Source: Parvularcula sp963922235 (GTDB lineage Bacteria; Pseudomonadota; Alphaproteobacteria; Caulobacterales; Parvularculaceae). From it: 12,710 bases of DNA. Of this stretch, positions 5,863 through 12,710 are shown one piece after another. The stretch is taken from contig CAWUIJ010000079.1 of assembly GCA_963922235.1 (NCBI GenBank), forward strand, positions 1-12,710, read 5' to 3'. Below the pieces are notes generated by a model. The model saw only the letters and a program-made list of their open reading frames with translations. It had not been told where the DNA came from and made no database searches. Position numbers and translations under genes: made by a program. Each line of letters starts with the position of its first letter. Position 1 is the first letter of the stretch.

Positions 5863-6473
5863 CAGGCTTCCCGAGGTTGGGCGTAGACGAGGACCCTGCG
5901 TTGTTCTGGTGCGTAGTCGCCATAATTCCGGTCGAGCATCCGCTCACCAAGCGGCCGTGTTCTGATCCGATCTTCCGTCACAGCGCAGGTGCCGACGAGA
6001 TAGGATCGAAGCGTCTCAGCGCGCCGGGTCGAGAGGCTCATATTGTAAGCGTCCGTACCCTTCGCATCCGTATGCGCCTCAAGCGTGACGTCGAAGTCGG
6101 GCCGCTCCTGCACAGCCGCGCAGAGGGTAGCGAGGACAGGAACTGAATCCTCGGCGACCTCGGCACTGTCATAAACAAAACGGATCGCGAGAGACACTTT
6201 CGTTGATGGCACGAAATCGCCGCCTTCAATCAGGTCGAGGTTGAGGTCGCGGCACTCGCGCCCTTCTTCTGCACAAGCAGCAATCGCAGGTTGGTCGAAA
6301 GCATCGAGATCGTCGCCGGAACTTTCCTGTAACTCGCGGTACTCCTCAGCATTCGCGTCGAACACTTCCACGATGTCGTTCACTGCGTCCTGATCTTGCG
6401 CCGCAACAGTTGTTGCGCAGAGCGCCAATGCGGAACCGCTCAGGAGGGCCCATGCTATGCGCGTTTGCATCAT
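5862..6473 (-). CDS. OmpA-family periplasmic protein of the T6SS locus
   Basis: A 203-residue exported protein. Residues 1-25 form a signal peptide (MMQTRIAWALLSGSALALCA, ending TTVAA before QDQD). There is no lipobox Cys at the cleavage site. Residues 26-85 are acidic and of unknown fold, with C67 and C74 that could form a disulphide. Residues 95-200 are an OmpA C-terminal (peptidoglycan-binding) domain: 'LEAHTDAKGTDAYNMSLSTR' at 131-150 carries the D136 and R151 expected to hold diaminopimelate, and 'QRRVLV' near the end matches the family. AAGGGGA precedes two consecutive ATGs (6473 and 6470). The stop overlaps the PAAR start. Its likely role is anchoring or positioning at the cell wall, but why it is paired with a PAAR gene is unknown. 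Confidence 0.9.
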   Translation of the reverse strand: MMQTRIAWALLSGSALALCATTVAAQDQDAVNDIVEVFDANAEEYRELQESSGDDLDAFDQPAIAACAEEGRECRDLNLDLIEGGDFVPSTKVSLAIRFVYDSAEVAEDSVPVLATLCAAVQERPDFDVTLEAHTDAKGTDAYNMSLSTRRAETLRSYLVGTCAVTEDRIRTRPLGERMLDRNYGDYAPEQRRVLVYAQPREA

Positions 6474-6488
6474 TTCATCCCCTTATCA

Positions 6489-6507
6489 GCCGCAACACTT
6501 CAGCGGC
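6489..6507 (-). other. Small dyads in the ompA-PAAR leader
   Basis: In the 104-bp gap between the phosphatase stop (6578) and the OmpA-family start (6473), GCCGC (6507-6503, minus strand) pairs with GCGGC (6493-6489) around a 9-base loop. This is just upstream of the ribosome binding site. A second imperfect dyad, centred on CCCATTTGGG, lies at 6523-6540. Neither is followed by a T tract. They could mark a promoter or processing region that separates ompA-PAAR from the upstream T6SS genes. Confidence 0.3.
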
Positions 6508-6577
6508 CGTATGCCTCTTAGGTTACCCAAATGGGCGTAAGATGGAAACCATCAGATACTGTCGATTGTGAAAGGCA

Positions 6578-7312
6578 CTAAGCATCAATCACAATCACCG
6601 TCACGTTATCCCTCGCTTGTTTCTCTAACGCTCGGGAAATCAACATATTCGAGGCTGTTTCGCTGTTCGGGTTGGACTTCAAAATAAGCGCAATCTCTGC
6701 ATCCTCGAGCGGACCTGTGAGGCCATCGCTGCAGAGCAAGAACCGATCCCCAGGGAGAACCTGTTCCCGTCGCTGATCGACCATGAGAGCGGGATCCACA
6801 CCCACGGCCCGCGTGACCACGTTTCGACGAGGATGGGTCCGGGCGTCCTGCTCGGTGAGGTGGCCGGCATCCACAAGTTCTTGGACAAGGCTGTGATCGT
6901 TGGAGATCTGCTCAAACGTGTCCCCTCGAAGCCTGTAGCAGCGGCTATCGCCGACCCAAAGGCACGCCACGTGGTCTCTGAAAGCGAGAAGCGCCACCAC
7001 CGTTGTGCCCATTGAGGTGAGTGCTGGATCACTCGCCACGCGGTCGAGCATCGCTTTGTTCTGGGCAAGGATTGTATACTCAACGTCATTGAGGAACGTT
7101 TTCCCTCCCAAAGGTGGCGGCAAGGCGGCAAGAGCTTCTGCCAGCATGCGGCTTGCAACATCGCCGGCATCGTGACCTCCGACACCGTCGAGCACGGCCC
7201 AAAGGCCGATGCCGTCTCGCGCCACAAAGCTGTCCTCATTCAGCTTACGAACGGTTCCAATATCGCTGGCGCCACTTGAACGATAAGCAAAGTCGAATTG
7301 ATTGGTGGACAT
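6578..7312 (-). CDS. PP2C-type Ser/Thr protein phosphatase, T6SS PppA type
   Basis: A 244-residue cytoplasmic metal-dependent protein phosphatase. All core PP2C motifs are present: 'SDIGTVRKLNEDSF' (16-29), 'VLDGVGGHDAG' (40-50) with metal-binding D42, 'GTTVVALL' (102-109), 'WVGDSRCYRLR' (119-129), 'LLCSDGLTG' (192-200) with D196, and 'RDNVTVIVID' (234-243) with D235. It therefore looks catalytically intact. Next to TagF in a T6SS locus it most likely dephosphorylates Fha or another target of a PpkA-type Thr kinase, switching secretion off; this role is known for the family and inferred here. The ATG overlaps the tagF stop by one base (TGATG) and has GGGAG seven bases upstream. No kinase gene is in the window. 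Confidence 0.92.
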   Translation of the reverse strand: MSTNQFDFAYRSSGASDIGTVRKLNEDSFVARDGIGLWAVLDGVGGHDAGDVASRMLAEALAALPPPLGGKTFLNDVEYTILAQNKAMLDRVASDPALTSMGTTVVALLAFRDHVACLWVGDSRCYRLRGDTFEQISNDHSLVQELVDAGHLTEQDARTHPRRNVVTRAVGVDPALMVDQRREQVLPGDRFLLCSDGLTGPLEDAEIALILKSNPNSETASNMLISRALEKQARDNVTVIVIDA

Positions 7313-7863
7313 CAGGCCGCTCCCTGAGGCGTCAAGATAAGATCAAGACCTCGAGAACAGAGGTCATCAAAACTCTTGAACTCGTGGCTGATCTTCTGTG
7401 GTCCGCTTGCCGACCATTGCGAGAGCCATATGGAGGTGACGTTGGAGGGAACGGCAAGACTGATGCTTGCTAGCCGGCTCTCGACATCATCGAGCGCCAT
7501 TTGCTCAAACGCGGCTTGGTCGATCAGAGCGGCGATCCTTGTGATGCTCTCCGCGTCAGGAGCATTAGCGTCGTCCGAGCTCTCGGAAAGGACGAAGAAC
7601 GGAAACAATCGGCCGACGGCATCGGCACTTGGTCCGAATACGCCCGCAATGGCTCGGTCAATGATGGCCCCTGCCCCCGAAATAAGCGCGAAGAGCGGCA
7701 TCTGAGCGAAGATGTCGGCAAACGCATCGCCGTAACGTTCTCGTCCGTGGGCGACCAATGAAGAGCCAAGCCGATCGGCGGCCTGCTCGAGTTCTGTCGA
7801 GATGTTGTTCGAGATGAAATCCCCTCGATCTGGGATCTTGCCGTAATAGCCGACAGATATCAC
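7312..7863 (-). CDS. tagF: TagF/ImpM-family T6SS post-translational regulator
   Basis: A 183-residue cytoplasmic protein. The start of the family is recognisable in 'VGYYGKIPDRGDFISNNI' (4-21). A second conserved block is 'QMPLFALISGAGAIID' (54-69), continuing as 'AIAGVFGPSADAVGRLFPFF' (71-90). TagF proteins repress T6SS assembly independently of, or together with, the PpkA/PppA phosphorylation pathway. The start codon is GTG 7863; it shares a GTGA overlap with the tssM stop, and the family motif begins immediately after it, so the start is well supported. The stop overlaps the pppA start (TGATG). The three genes tssM, tagF and pppA are therefore probably translated in tandem from one mRNA. 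Confidence 0.9.
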   Translation of the reverse strand: MISVGYYGKIPDRGDFISNNISTELEQAADRLGSSLVAHGRERYGDAFADIFAQMPLFALISGAGAIIDRAIAGVFGPSADAVGRLFPFFVLSESSDDANAPDAESITRIAALIDQAAFEQMALDDVESRLASISLAVPSNVTSIWLSQWSASGPQKISHEFKSFDDLCSRGLDLILTPQGAA

Positions 7864-10800
7864 GAGCCTGGCCCCCGGCAGGAGACCTGGTTGATTGCCG
7901 TGCTTGTGAACGGGTTCACGACGCTGTTGGCCGCAATTTGAAAGACGAAGGTCCCCTCACCCACACTGACTGTGTACTGCGCAGTTCGGCCATCAATCCG
8001 CCGTTTTTGCGCTTCACTGATCATGCGGAAAAAGCCCCAGTCGCCTTCCCAGCTTTTCCCCTTGGTCTGACCGTCGGACGCTTGGAAGTTCACGCGAACT
8101 TCGCCGCCCGGTCCAGGCCACGATAACCGCGTGGGACGGGCCGCTCCATTGGCGTAGGTGATGGTCTCACCCAGCGCATTGAGGCGAACCTCAAGCGCTC
8201 CCGTGACAGAGACGGGGGTGAGGCTGAAGCTTGTTCCTGGCGCGCCGCCTTGGAAGTAAGCGTTGCGCACGTCCTCTGCGGCCTGAAAGCTCGCCACCAT
8301 ACGGCTATCGATACCCAGCTGTTCGCCTTCGGGGGTTACGACCCAATCCCTGCCGACACGGTCCACATAAGGGTTCAGCTTCTCCTTGGTGAATGTATCA
8401 ACCGTTCCGCCTACGCCGAAGTAAGCTTCAAAGTCACCGAGCCCCACCTCGTCAGCTGCGCCTCTCCGAAGGGGGAAACGTCCGGCGATCCGTGTTTGGC
8501 AAACATCTTCGACGGAGCCTTCGAATTCACTATTGAGGGCCGCGCGGCCCGTGCTCGCTGCGACGGCACTCCCTGCACTGACATAGGACGAGAACCAGCG
8601 ACCCAATTCCCGAGGAAGCTGCTCCGCCACGCCCTCAAGGCGACGTCCCGCCGCTCTGACATCGGCGAGGGTTTGTTGCTGCTCTGAAGGCCGGGCACTC
8701 GCGTTATCGCTCAAGGCTTGTCCGTAGTCAGAAAGGATACGGAGGGCTTCGTCGATGGGTGATTGGCCGGGCTCTCCCGCCACGGCTTGTTTCCAAGGGG
8801 CGAAGGCAGCGATCACAGCATCAGACACGTCCCCGCTCGGCCCGCCACCGGTCGCCGCGCGAACAGGTGCAGGTGCGCGTTGAGCCAGGGTGCGTGCTGT
8901 GGCTTCGACACCTTTTTCAACAGCGGTCTTCGGTTCACTCACATCAGTGAGGCCCGCGACCTCCTGTGCCAGAGCGCGAACGGGTGAGACTTGCCCCAGT
9001 CTCGTTGCCGTTCGGATTTGTTCGATCACCGCGTCGCCTTCAGCAGGCGCGCGCCGGACACTGGAGAGCAAGAGATCCCACTGCTCGACAAAATCGGACA
9101 GATATTGCTCTTCGATGGCGGCGGTCAGGACGGGTGTCGGCGTCGCGGATTGCATACCCGCGGCATCACCGAGGACACAGCTTTCTTGCTCAGCTTCCCG
9201 AATGACCCTTGCCGTGCGCGCGGCAAGTTCATCTCGGTAGAAGCTACCAGTGAACAGCCCCGGCACATTGGCATCAGAGGACGCAAAGGCCGCATTGGCT
9301 CGTTCGCCGCCCAATCGCGAAATGGTCATCGGCTCGCCCAAATCAGCAGAAGCCGCAGCTTTAAGGACTGCATAGAGACGAGCATCTTCGGGAAGAGCTG
9401 CGACATTCCTCCGGGCACGAGCAATCAAGTCGCCGTCAAGCTGTTGAGCGGATGCGGTGACTGCCCGGCCATCGCCGAAAAGGCTCGCCGTATGCAGCGC
9501 GAGGTCCTGGCGCAGCTGGTCAAAACGCGTGCCCGGATAGCGTCCAGACCAACCACTGTTCACCCAGGAAACGAGTGCTTCCACATCTTTATCAGTGGTC
9601 GGGCAAAGACCGCCCGCTGTGAGATAGGTTTTCAGCACCTCGTATTGAGCAGCAGGCTGGTTGGTGAAACCGCTCACGTCGGTCCCAAGATCAGCCATGA
9701 CGACGGGAAGCAGCATCTGATCGAGAGCGTTGTGGTAAGCCCCCTCAACCCGCGGGCGCAGTGATCCTCGTTGGCCCAGCCCAAGAGACCAGCCGCTGGT
9801 GCGCATCCCTTCCGCAGTGGTGTTTGAAAATGTGAGGTCCCTCAGTTGGTTGAGGAGTGCCGTCACCTCTTCGACATTGGCGGATCCGCCTTCGGGCAAA
9901 GCGCTTAGATAGTCCGCCGACTGCTTTTCAAGGCTCGCGATCATCCGGGCGTTTTTTTGCCAGCCAAAAACCCATCCGATCACGGAGAGGACGGTCAGCA
10001 CGCCGAGTCCAGCGACGATCAGAGTTCGCCGCTTTTGCATTTTAGCTTCTGCAGCCTGATTAATGCCGGCAATTCCAGCCTCGCCGAGCATTGTCTCTTT
10101 CAACAGCCGCTCAAGGAAAAATGTTTTGGATGCTCCGCGCACGGGAAGGGTTGCCATCGACGTGTCGAGGCCAGCCATCATGGAGCCGAGCACCCGGTCC
10201 ATGGGTGAGCCCTCTTGCGTGGCGCTTGTGAGGTAGAAACCGCGAAGAAGAGGCTGTGTCTGAAAGGCATCCGAGCGGAAGCACTTGCTGAGGAAGGACT
10301 GAAGAGGTGCTTTGAGGTTGGCGAGCTCTTGGAGGAACGACATCATCCGAACACGCCGTGCTGGATCGCGATCTTGTTCAATGCGAGCGTGCAGACGTGC
10401 GGCAACAGATGACGCGAGCACCTCGAATTCTGACGTCGCCAATCCAACAGCCGAGCCATCTTCGGAGCGGTCCAGCGAGTACGTGAAACCCAGAACTTGA
10501 GCGCGCTCTTGAGCAGTGAGTTCGCTGAAAAATTCCTCAAACCCGGAGAGACGATCCGCTTTCGTCAGAACGACATAAACCGGCAGGCTCATGCCGAGTT
10601 GGTCGGTAACCTCTTTGATACGTGCACGGATTTGGCGCGCCTGGCGATCGCGCACATCTTGGCCGCCTGCAAGAGTGTCCGCTGGGACGGCGACAATGAG
10701 GCCGTTAAGAGGCTGACGTGGGCGGCGCTTTTTAAGGATGGAAAGAAAACCCAGCCACTCTTTCGCATCGGTGTTTTGATCGCTGTCCTGGGTTGTGAAC

Positions 10801-11327
10801 CGACCTGCGGTGTCGATGAGCACGGCTTCGTCCGCGAACAGCCAATCGCAGTTGCGGGTCCCGCCAATACCGGCGACCGTGACATCACCCGTGTCGTCAT
10901 CATAGAGACCAAGGCCAGCATTCCGAAGGGCTGTCGTCTTCCCCGAACCCGGCGGGCCGATCATCAAGTACCACGGCAATTCGTAGAGCTTGGTCCGGCC
11001 ACCTTTGCCACCGCCAAGCTTGCTCACCGCTGCGTCGAACTTGCCGCCAATCTCAGCCACACCCGCTTCGGCGCGCTGTGCCGAGAGATCCTGCACAATC
11101 CCCTCGCCCGCATCCGCAGCTTTCTTCCGATCACGGTAAAGGGTGAAGCCAACATAACCAAAGATCAGGAGGATCACGATCAAGCGAACAACCCACCAGC
11201 CAAGCGGCGCGAACCCAGCAATGGCAATCAGTGGGCCAACAAACCAAATGACAATGGAGAGGAGTATCGCGCCTAAAGGCCGAATAACGATCGGCTTTCC
11301 TAAGAGGTCACGCAATTGACTCAGCAT
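7860..11327 (-). CDS. tssM: TssM (IcmF) T6SS inner-membrane complex protein
   Basis: A 1155-residue inner-membrane protein forming the periplasm-spanning core of the T6SS membrane complex with TssL and TssJ. Two N-terminal membrane segments lie at about 15-40 and 43-63. A cytoplasmic NTPase-like domain follows with Walker A 'GPPGSGKT' (124-131), Walker B-like 'VLIDTAGRF' (169-177) and 'VLTKAD' (253-258), so nucleotide binding may be retained. The family block 'GFYLTSATQEGSP' is at 363-375. A third membrane helix lies at about 435-455, and the remaining 700 residues form the periplasmic domain. Near its end is 'LSWPGPGGEVRV' (1068-1079), typical of the IcmF C-terminal domain. The length is normal for the family. 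ATG 11327 has a weak AGGGA site upstream and lies 26 bp after the tssL stop. Confidence 0.97.
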   Translation of the reverse strand: MLSQLRDLLGKPIVIRPLGAILLSIVIWFVGPLIAIAGFAPLGWWVVRLIVILLIFGYVGFTLYRDRKKAADAGEGIVQDLSAQRAEAGVAEIGGKFDAAVSKLGGGKGGRTKLYELPWYLMIGPPGSGKTTALRNAGLGLYDDDTGDVTVAGIGGTRNCDWLFADEAVLIDTAGRFTTQDSDQNTDAKEWLGFLSILKKRRPRQPLNGLIVAVPADTLAGGQDVRDRQARQIRARIKEVTDQLGMSLPVYVVLTKADRLSGFEEFFSELTAQERAQVLGFTYSLDRSEDGSAVGLATSEFEVLASSVAARLHARIEQDRDPARRVRMMSFLQELANLKAPLQSFLSKCFRSDAFQTQPLLRGFYLTSATQEGSPMDRVLGSMMAGLDTSMATLPVRGASKTFFLERLLKETMLGEAGIAGINQAAEAKMQKRRTLIVAGLGVLTVLSVIGWVFGWQKNARMIASLEKQSADYLSALPEGGSANVEEVTALLNQLRDLTFSNTTAEGMRTSGWSLGLGQRGSLRPRVEGAYHNALDQMLLPVVMADLGTDVSGFTNQPAAQYEVLKTYLTAGGLCPTTDKDVEALVSWVNSGWSGRYPGTRFDQLRQDLALHTASLFGDGRAVTASAQQLDGDLIARARRNVAALPEDARLYAVLKAAASADLGEPMTISRLGGERANAAFASSDANVPGLFTGSFYRDELAARTARVIREAEQESCVLGDAAGMQSATPTPVLTAAIEEQYLSDFVEQWDLLLSSVRRAPAEGDAVIEQIRTATRLGQVSPVRALAQEVAGLTDVSEPKTAVEKGVEATARTLAQRAPAPVRAATGGGPSGDVSDAVIAAFAPWKQAVAGEPGQSPIDEALRILSDYGQALSDNASARPSEQQQTLADVRAAGRRLEGVAEQLPRELGRWFSSYVSAGSAVAASTGRAALNSEFEGSVEDVCQTRIAGRFPLRRGAADEVGLGDFEAYFGVGGTVDTFTKEKLNPYVDRVGRDWVVTPEGEQLGIDSRMVASFQAAEDVRNAYFQGGAPGTSFSLTPVSVTGALEVRLNALGETITYANGAARPTRLSWPGPGGEVRVNFQASDGQTKGKSWEGDWGFFRMISEAQKRRIDGRTAQYTVSVGEGTFVFQIAANSVVNPFTSTAINQVSCRGPGS

Positions 11328-11353
11328 GATGGTGTCCCTTTTGTCAGCCTAGA

Positions 11354-12710
11354 TCATCGCTTCGACAGAGTGATTGATACCCGCCTGTTGATACGGCGAC
11401 CAGCAGGCGTGCTTTGGTCCACGCCCTTAAGCGGTCTGTCAGCGCCATAACCGCGTGTTTCAATTGTCCTGCTGGGATCGAGGACAGCTTGAACACGGGA
11501 TGCAACGGACTGCGCGCGCTCTTCGGACAGTCGCACATTGCTTCCGCCATAACGCAGTGACCGGATCGGTTGGTTATCGGTGTACCCCTCAATGAAGATC
11601 GTTCCTGACGTCAACTCAGCTGCTTGCGCCACCCGCTCAAGGGTTGGGCCGAAGGCGCCCGACGGCTCGTGTCCACCGCTGCGGAACAATTCGCCTTCCT
11701 CAGTGCTTTGCAGTGTTACGCGAACAGCATTCGGAAAGTTCTCAAGACGCACACGACCACTGTAAACGTCAGGCTGAAGAATTTGTTCGATCTGAGCAAA
11801 AGGATCGCTCCTCACCGGGGGCGGCGGAGGGGTTTCTTCGGGTGCAATGAGGGTTGGGATTTGGGCCTGAGCCAATGGCGCGATCGCGGAATTTCCGCGT
11901 CGTGCAAGATCGAAAAGCAAAGTCGCATAGATGATCAACGCGATCACCCCGAAACCGGCAGCGAAAACCCAAAGAGGCGTCGAGGCGAGAATGGGCGTGT
12001 GGCCTTGGCGGCTTCCCTGCCAACGAGGCGAGAGCTCACCCTCTGCCCGTGGTCTCACCTGCTCATAGGCGCGAAACACCCGCTCTCGGGTATCGTCAAC
12101 CAACGCGCGGCCATCGGCACGCGATCTGTGTTGGCCCTGAAAACCAGCACAAAGGGCAGCGTGCAAGAGACCCAATACCTGAGGAAAACGACCAGGATCA
12201 GCAATCAGAGCTTCCGCCATCTGATAAACGCGCTCACCACCATCAGTTCGGCTGTGGACACTGGCAGACAGGCTCGTTGCCCCCCAACCCGCCTGAACGC
12301 CCCAAGGGGTTGCCATCACGACGTCGTCAATGAGTGACGTCATGATGAAGCTCGCCCATTCAAGCTCGTCCTCTGCTGTACCCGATTGGCGGGCTCTGGC
12401 GTGGAACCGCTGGAGCATCGCCTCACACTGTCGCCGGAAACCGGCGGGATCCGGATGGGTCGCCATTTGACTTTTGACGCCCGCTTCAAGAAGTAGCTCT
12501 GCAGCCGCTGTCATCAGCGGTGTTGGACCAATCGTCTCTATGGGGCCATCGATCGGTGCTGCGGACGGCGTCTGAGGAGACAGGCTGCGACGCGCCTGTG
12601 CCGGTGCTTGCTGAACTGGAGCGGTTGGTGCCGGCGATGCTGCCGCGCCACCAAGCACCGCATCTCCTGCTGGTGGCCCAGCCGTCGGCGATGATGGAGG
12701 GGGTGTTGGT
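11354..12710 (-). CDS. tssL: TssL (DotU/IcmH) with C-terminal OmpA domain, N-terminus cut by the window edge
   Basis: Inner-membrane T6SS component that partners TssM and links the membrane complex to the baseplate. The frame is open to the right edge; a GTG at 12658 is internal, not the start, because upstream codons continue as a Pro/Ala/Thr-rich stretch (PTPPPSSPTAGPPAGDA). Numbered from that GTG, the DotU domain spans about 45-205, with 'DDVVMATPWG' (111-120) and 'LGLLHAALCAGFQGQHR' (162-178). One membrane helix lies at 228-250, then a proline-rich linker (EETPPPPPVR). The OmpA domain is at about 295-434: 'IFIEGYTDNQPIRS' (354-367), 'VRLSEERAQSV' (375-385) and 'GRRINRRVSI' (420-429). This domain should bind peptidoglycan. 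Fewer than 50 bases of extra sequence are visible upstream of 12658, so the true start is beyond the window. Confidence 0.96.
   Translation of the reverse strand, partial: PTPPPSSPTAGPPAGDAVLGGAAASPAPTAPVQQAPAQARRSLSPQTPSAAPIDGPIETIGPTPLMTAAAELLLEAGVKSQMATHPDPAGFRRQCEAMLQRFHARARQSGTAEDELEWASFIMTSLIDDVVMATPWGVQAGWGATSLSASVHSRTDGGERVYQMAEALIADPGRFPQVLGLLHAALCAGFQGQHRSRADGRALVDDTRERVFRAYEQVRPRAEGELSPRWQGSRQGHTPILASTPLWVFAAGFGVIALIIYATLLFDLARRGNSAIAPLAQAQIPTLIAPEETPPPPPVRSDPFAQIEQILQPDVYSGRVRLENFPNAVRVTLQSTEEGELFRSGGHEPSGAFGPTLERVAQAAELTSGTIFIEGYTDNQPIRSLRYGGSNVRLSEERAQSVASRVQAVLDPSRTIETRGYGADRPLKGVDQSTPAGRRINRRVSITLSKR

Noticed and set aside
5588..5965. Plus-strand open frame of 125 residues opposite the PAAR and OmpA-family genes
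   Set aside because: Its apparent repeats are the antisense of the PAAR repeats; the minus strand carries the conserved motifs.
8991..9764. Long plus-strand open frame of 257 residues opposite tssM
   Set aside because: Shadow of the tssM periplasmic domain; nothing in its translation resembles a protein family.
10497..11276. Long plus-strand open frame of 259 residues opposite tssM
   Set aside because: It is a shadow of the GC-rich tssM coding strand; it shows no domain, no ribosome binding site and low-complexity composition.
12656..12658. GTG 12658 as the start of tssL
   Set aside because: Codons upstream continue in frame without a stop to the window edge with matching proline-rich composition, so this GTG is probably internal.

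Overview
This window is chromosomal DNA from a Gram-negative bacterium, most likely an alphaproteobacterium of the Hyphomonadaceae, Caulobacter or sphingomonad type. That placement rests on moderately GC-rich coding sequence, a TonB-dependent receptor with a 'DVVIVSARRREE' N-terminus, a TagF/PppA-type type VI secretion (T6SS) locus and an encoded-CCA tRNA-Val. It is inference from style, not a phylogenetic result. Every supported gene lies on the minus strand, so transcription runs from the right edge to the left.

Right two thirds (12710 to 5575): the end of a T6SS locus. In transcription order it holds tssL (DotU domain plus C-terminal OmpA domain, cut by the window edge), tssM (IcmF ATPase-like membrane protein), tagF, a PP2C phosphatase (pppA type), a periplasmic OmpA-family protein and a minimal PAAR tip protein. 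The spacing is tight: 26 bp for tssL-tssM, a 4-base GTGA overlap for tssM-tagF, a 1-base TGATG overlap for tagF-pppA, then a 104-bp gap with small dyads, then another TGATG overlap for ompA-PAAR. TssL and TssM form the membrane complex, PAAR caps the spike, and TagF and PppA are post-translational regulators. The sheath, tube, baseplate, ClpV and any PpkA kinase are not in view and would be expected upstream, beyond position 12710.

Middle (5574 to 3802): a PhoA-family alkaline phosphatase with complete metal and catalytic residues but an unusually short signal-like N-terminus. It is followed, 36 bp after its stop codon, by tRNA-Val(UAC). Small hairpins sit on both sides of the tRNA.

Left third (3801 to 1): an AraC-family regulator, a 141-bp intergenic region with a short direct repeat and a dyad, a TonB-dependent outer-membrane receptor, a convincing Rho-independent terminator, and the first 87 codons of an alpha/beta hydrolase that runs off the left edge. 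The regulator, receptor and hydrolase may form a small uptake and hydrolysis locus; the substrate cannot be read from the sequence.

No stretch longer than 300 bases lacks a gene. I see no insertion sequence, CRISPR array, prophage or rRNA. The T6SS locus belongs to a known family. The points most worth a second look are the coupled OmpA-PAAR pair, the unfused TagF/PppA pair, the dual-histidine alkaline phosphatase and the possible operator in front of the receptor gene.
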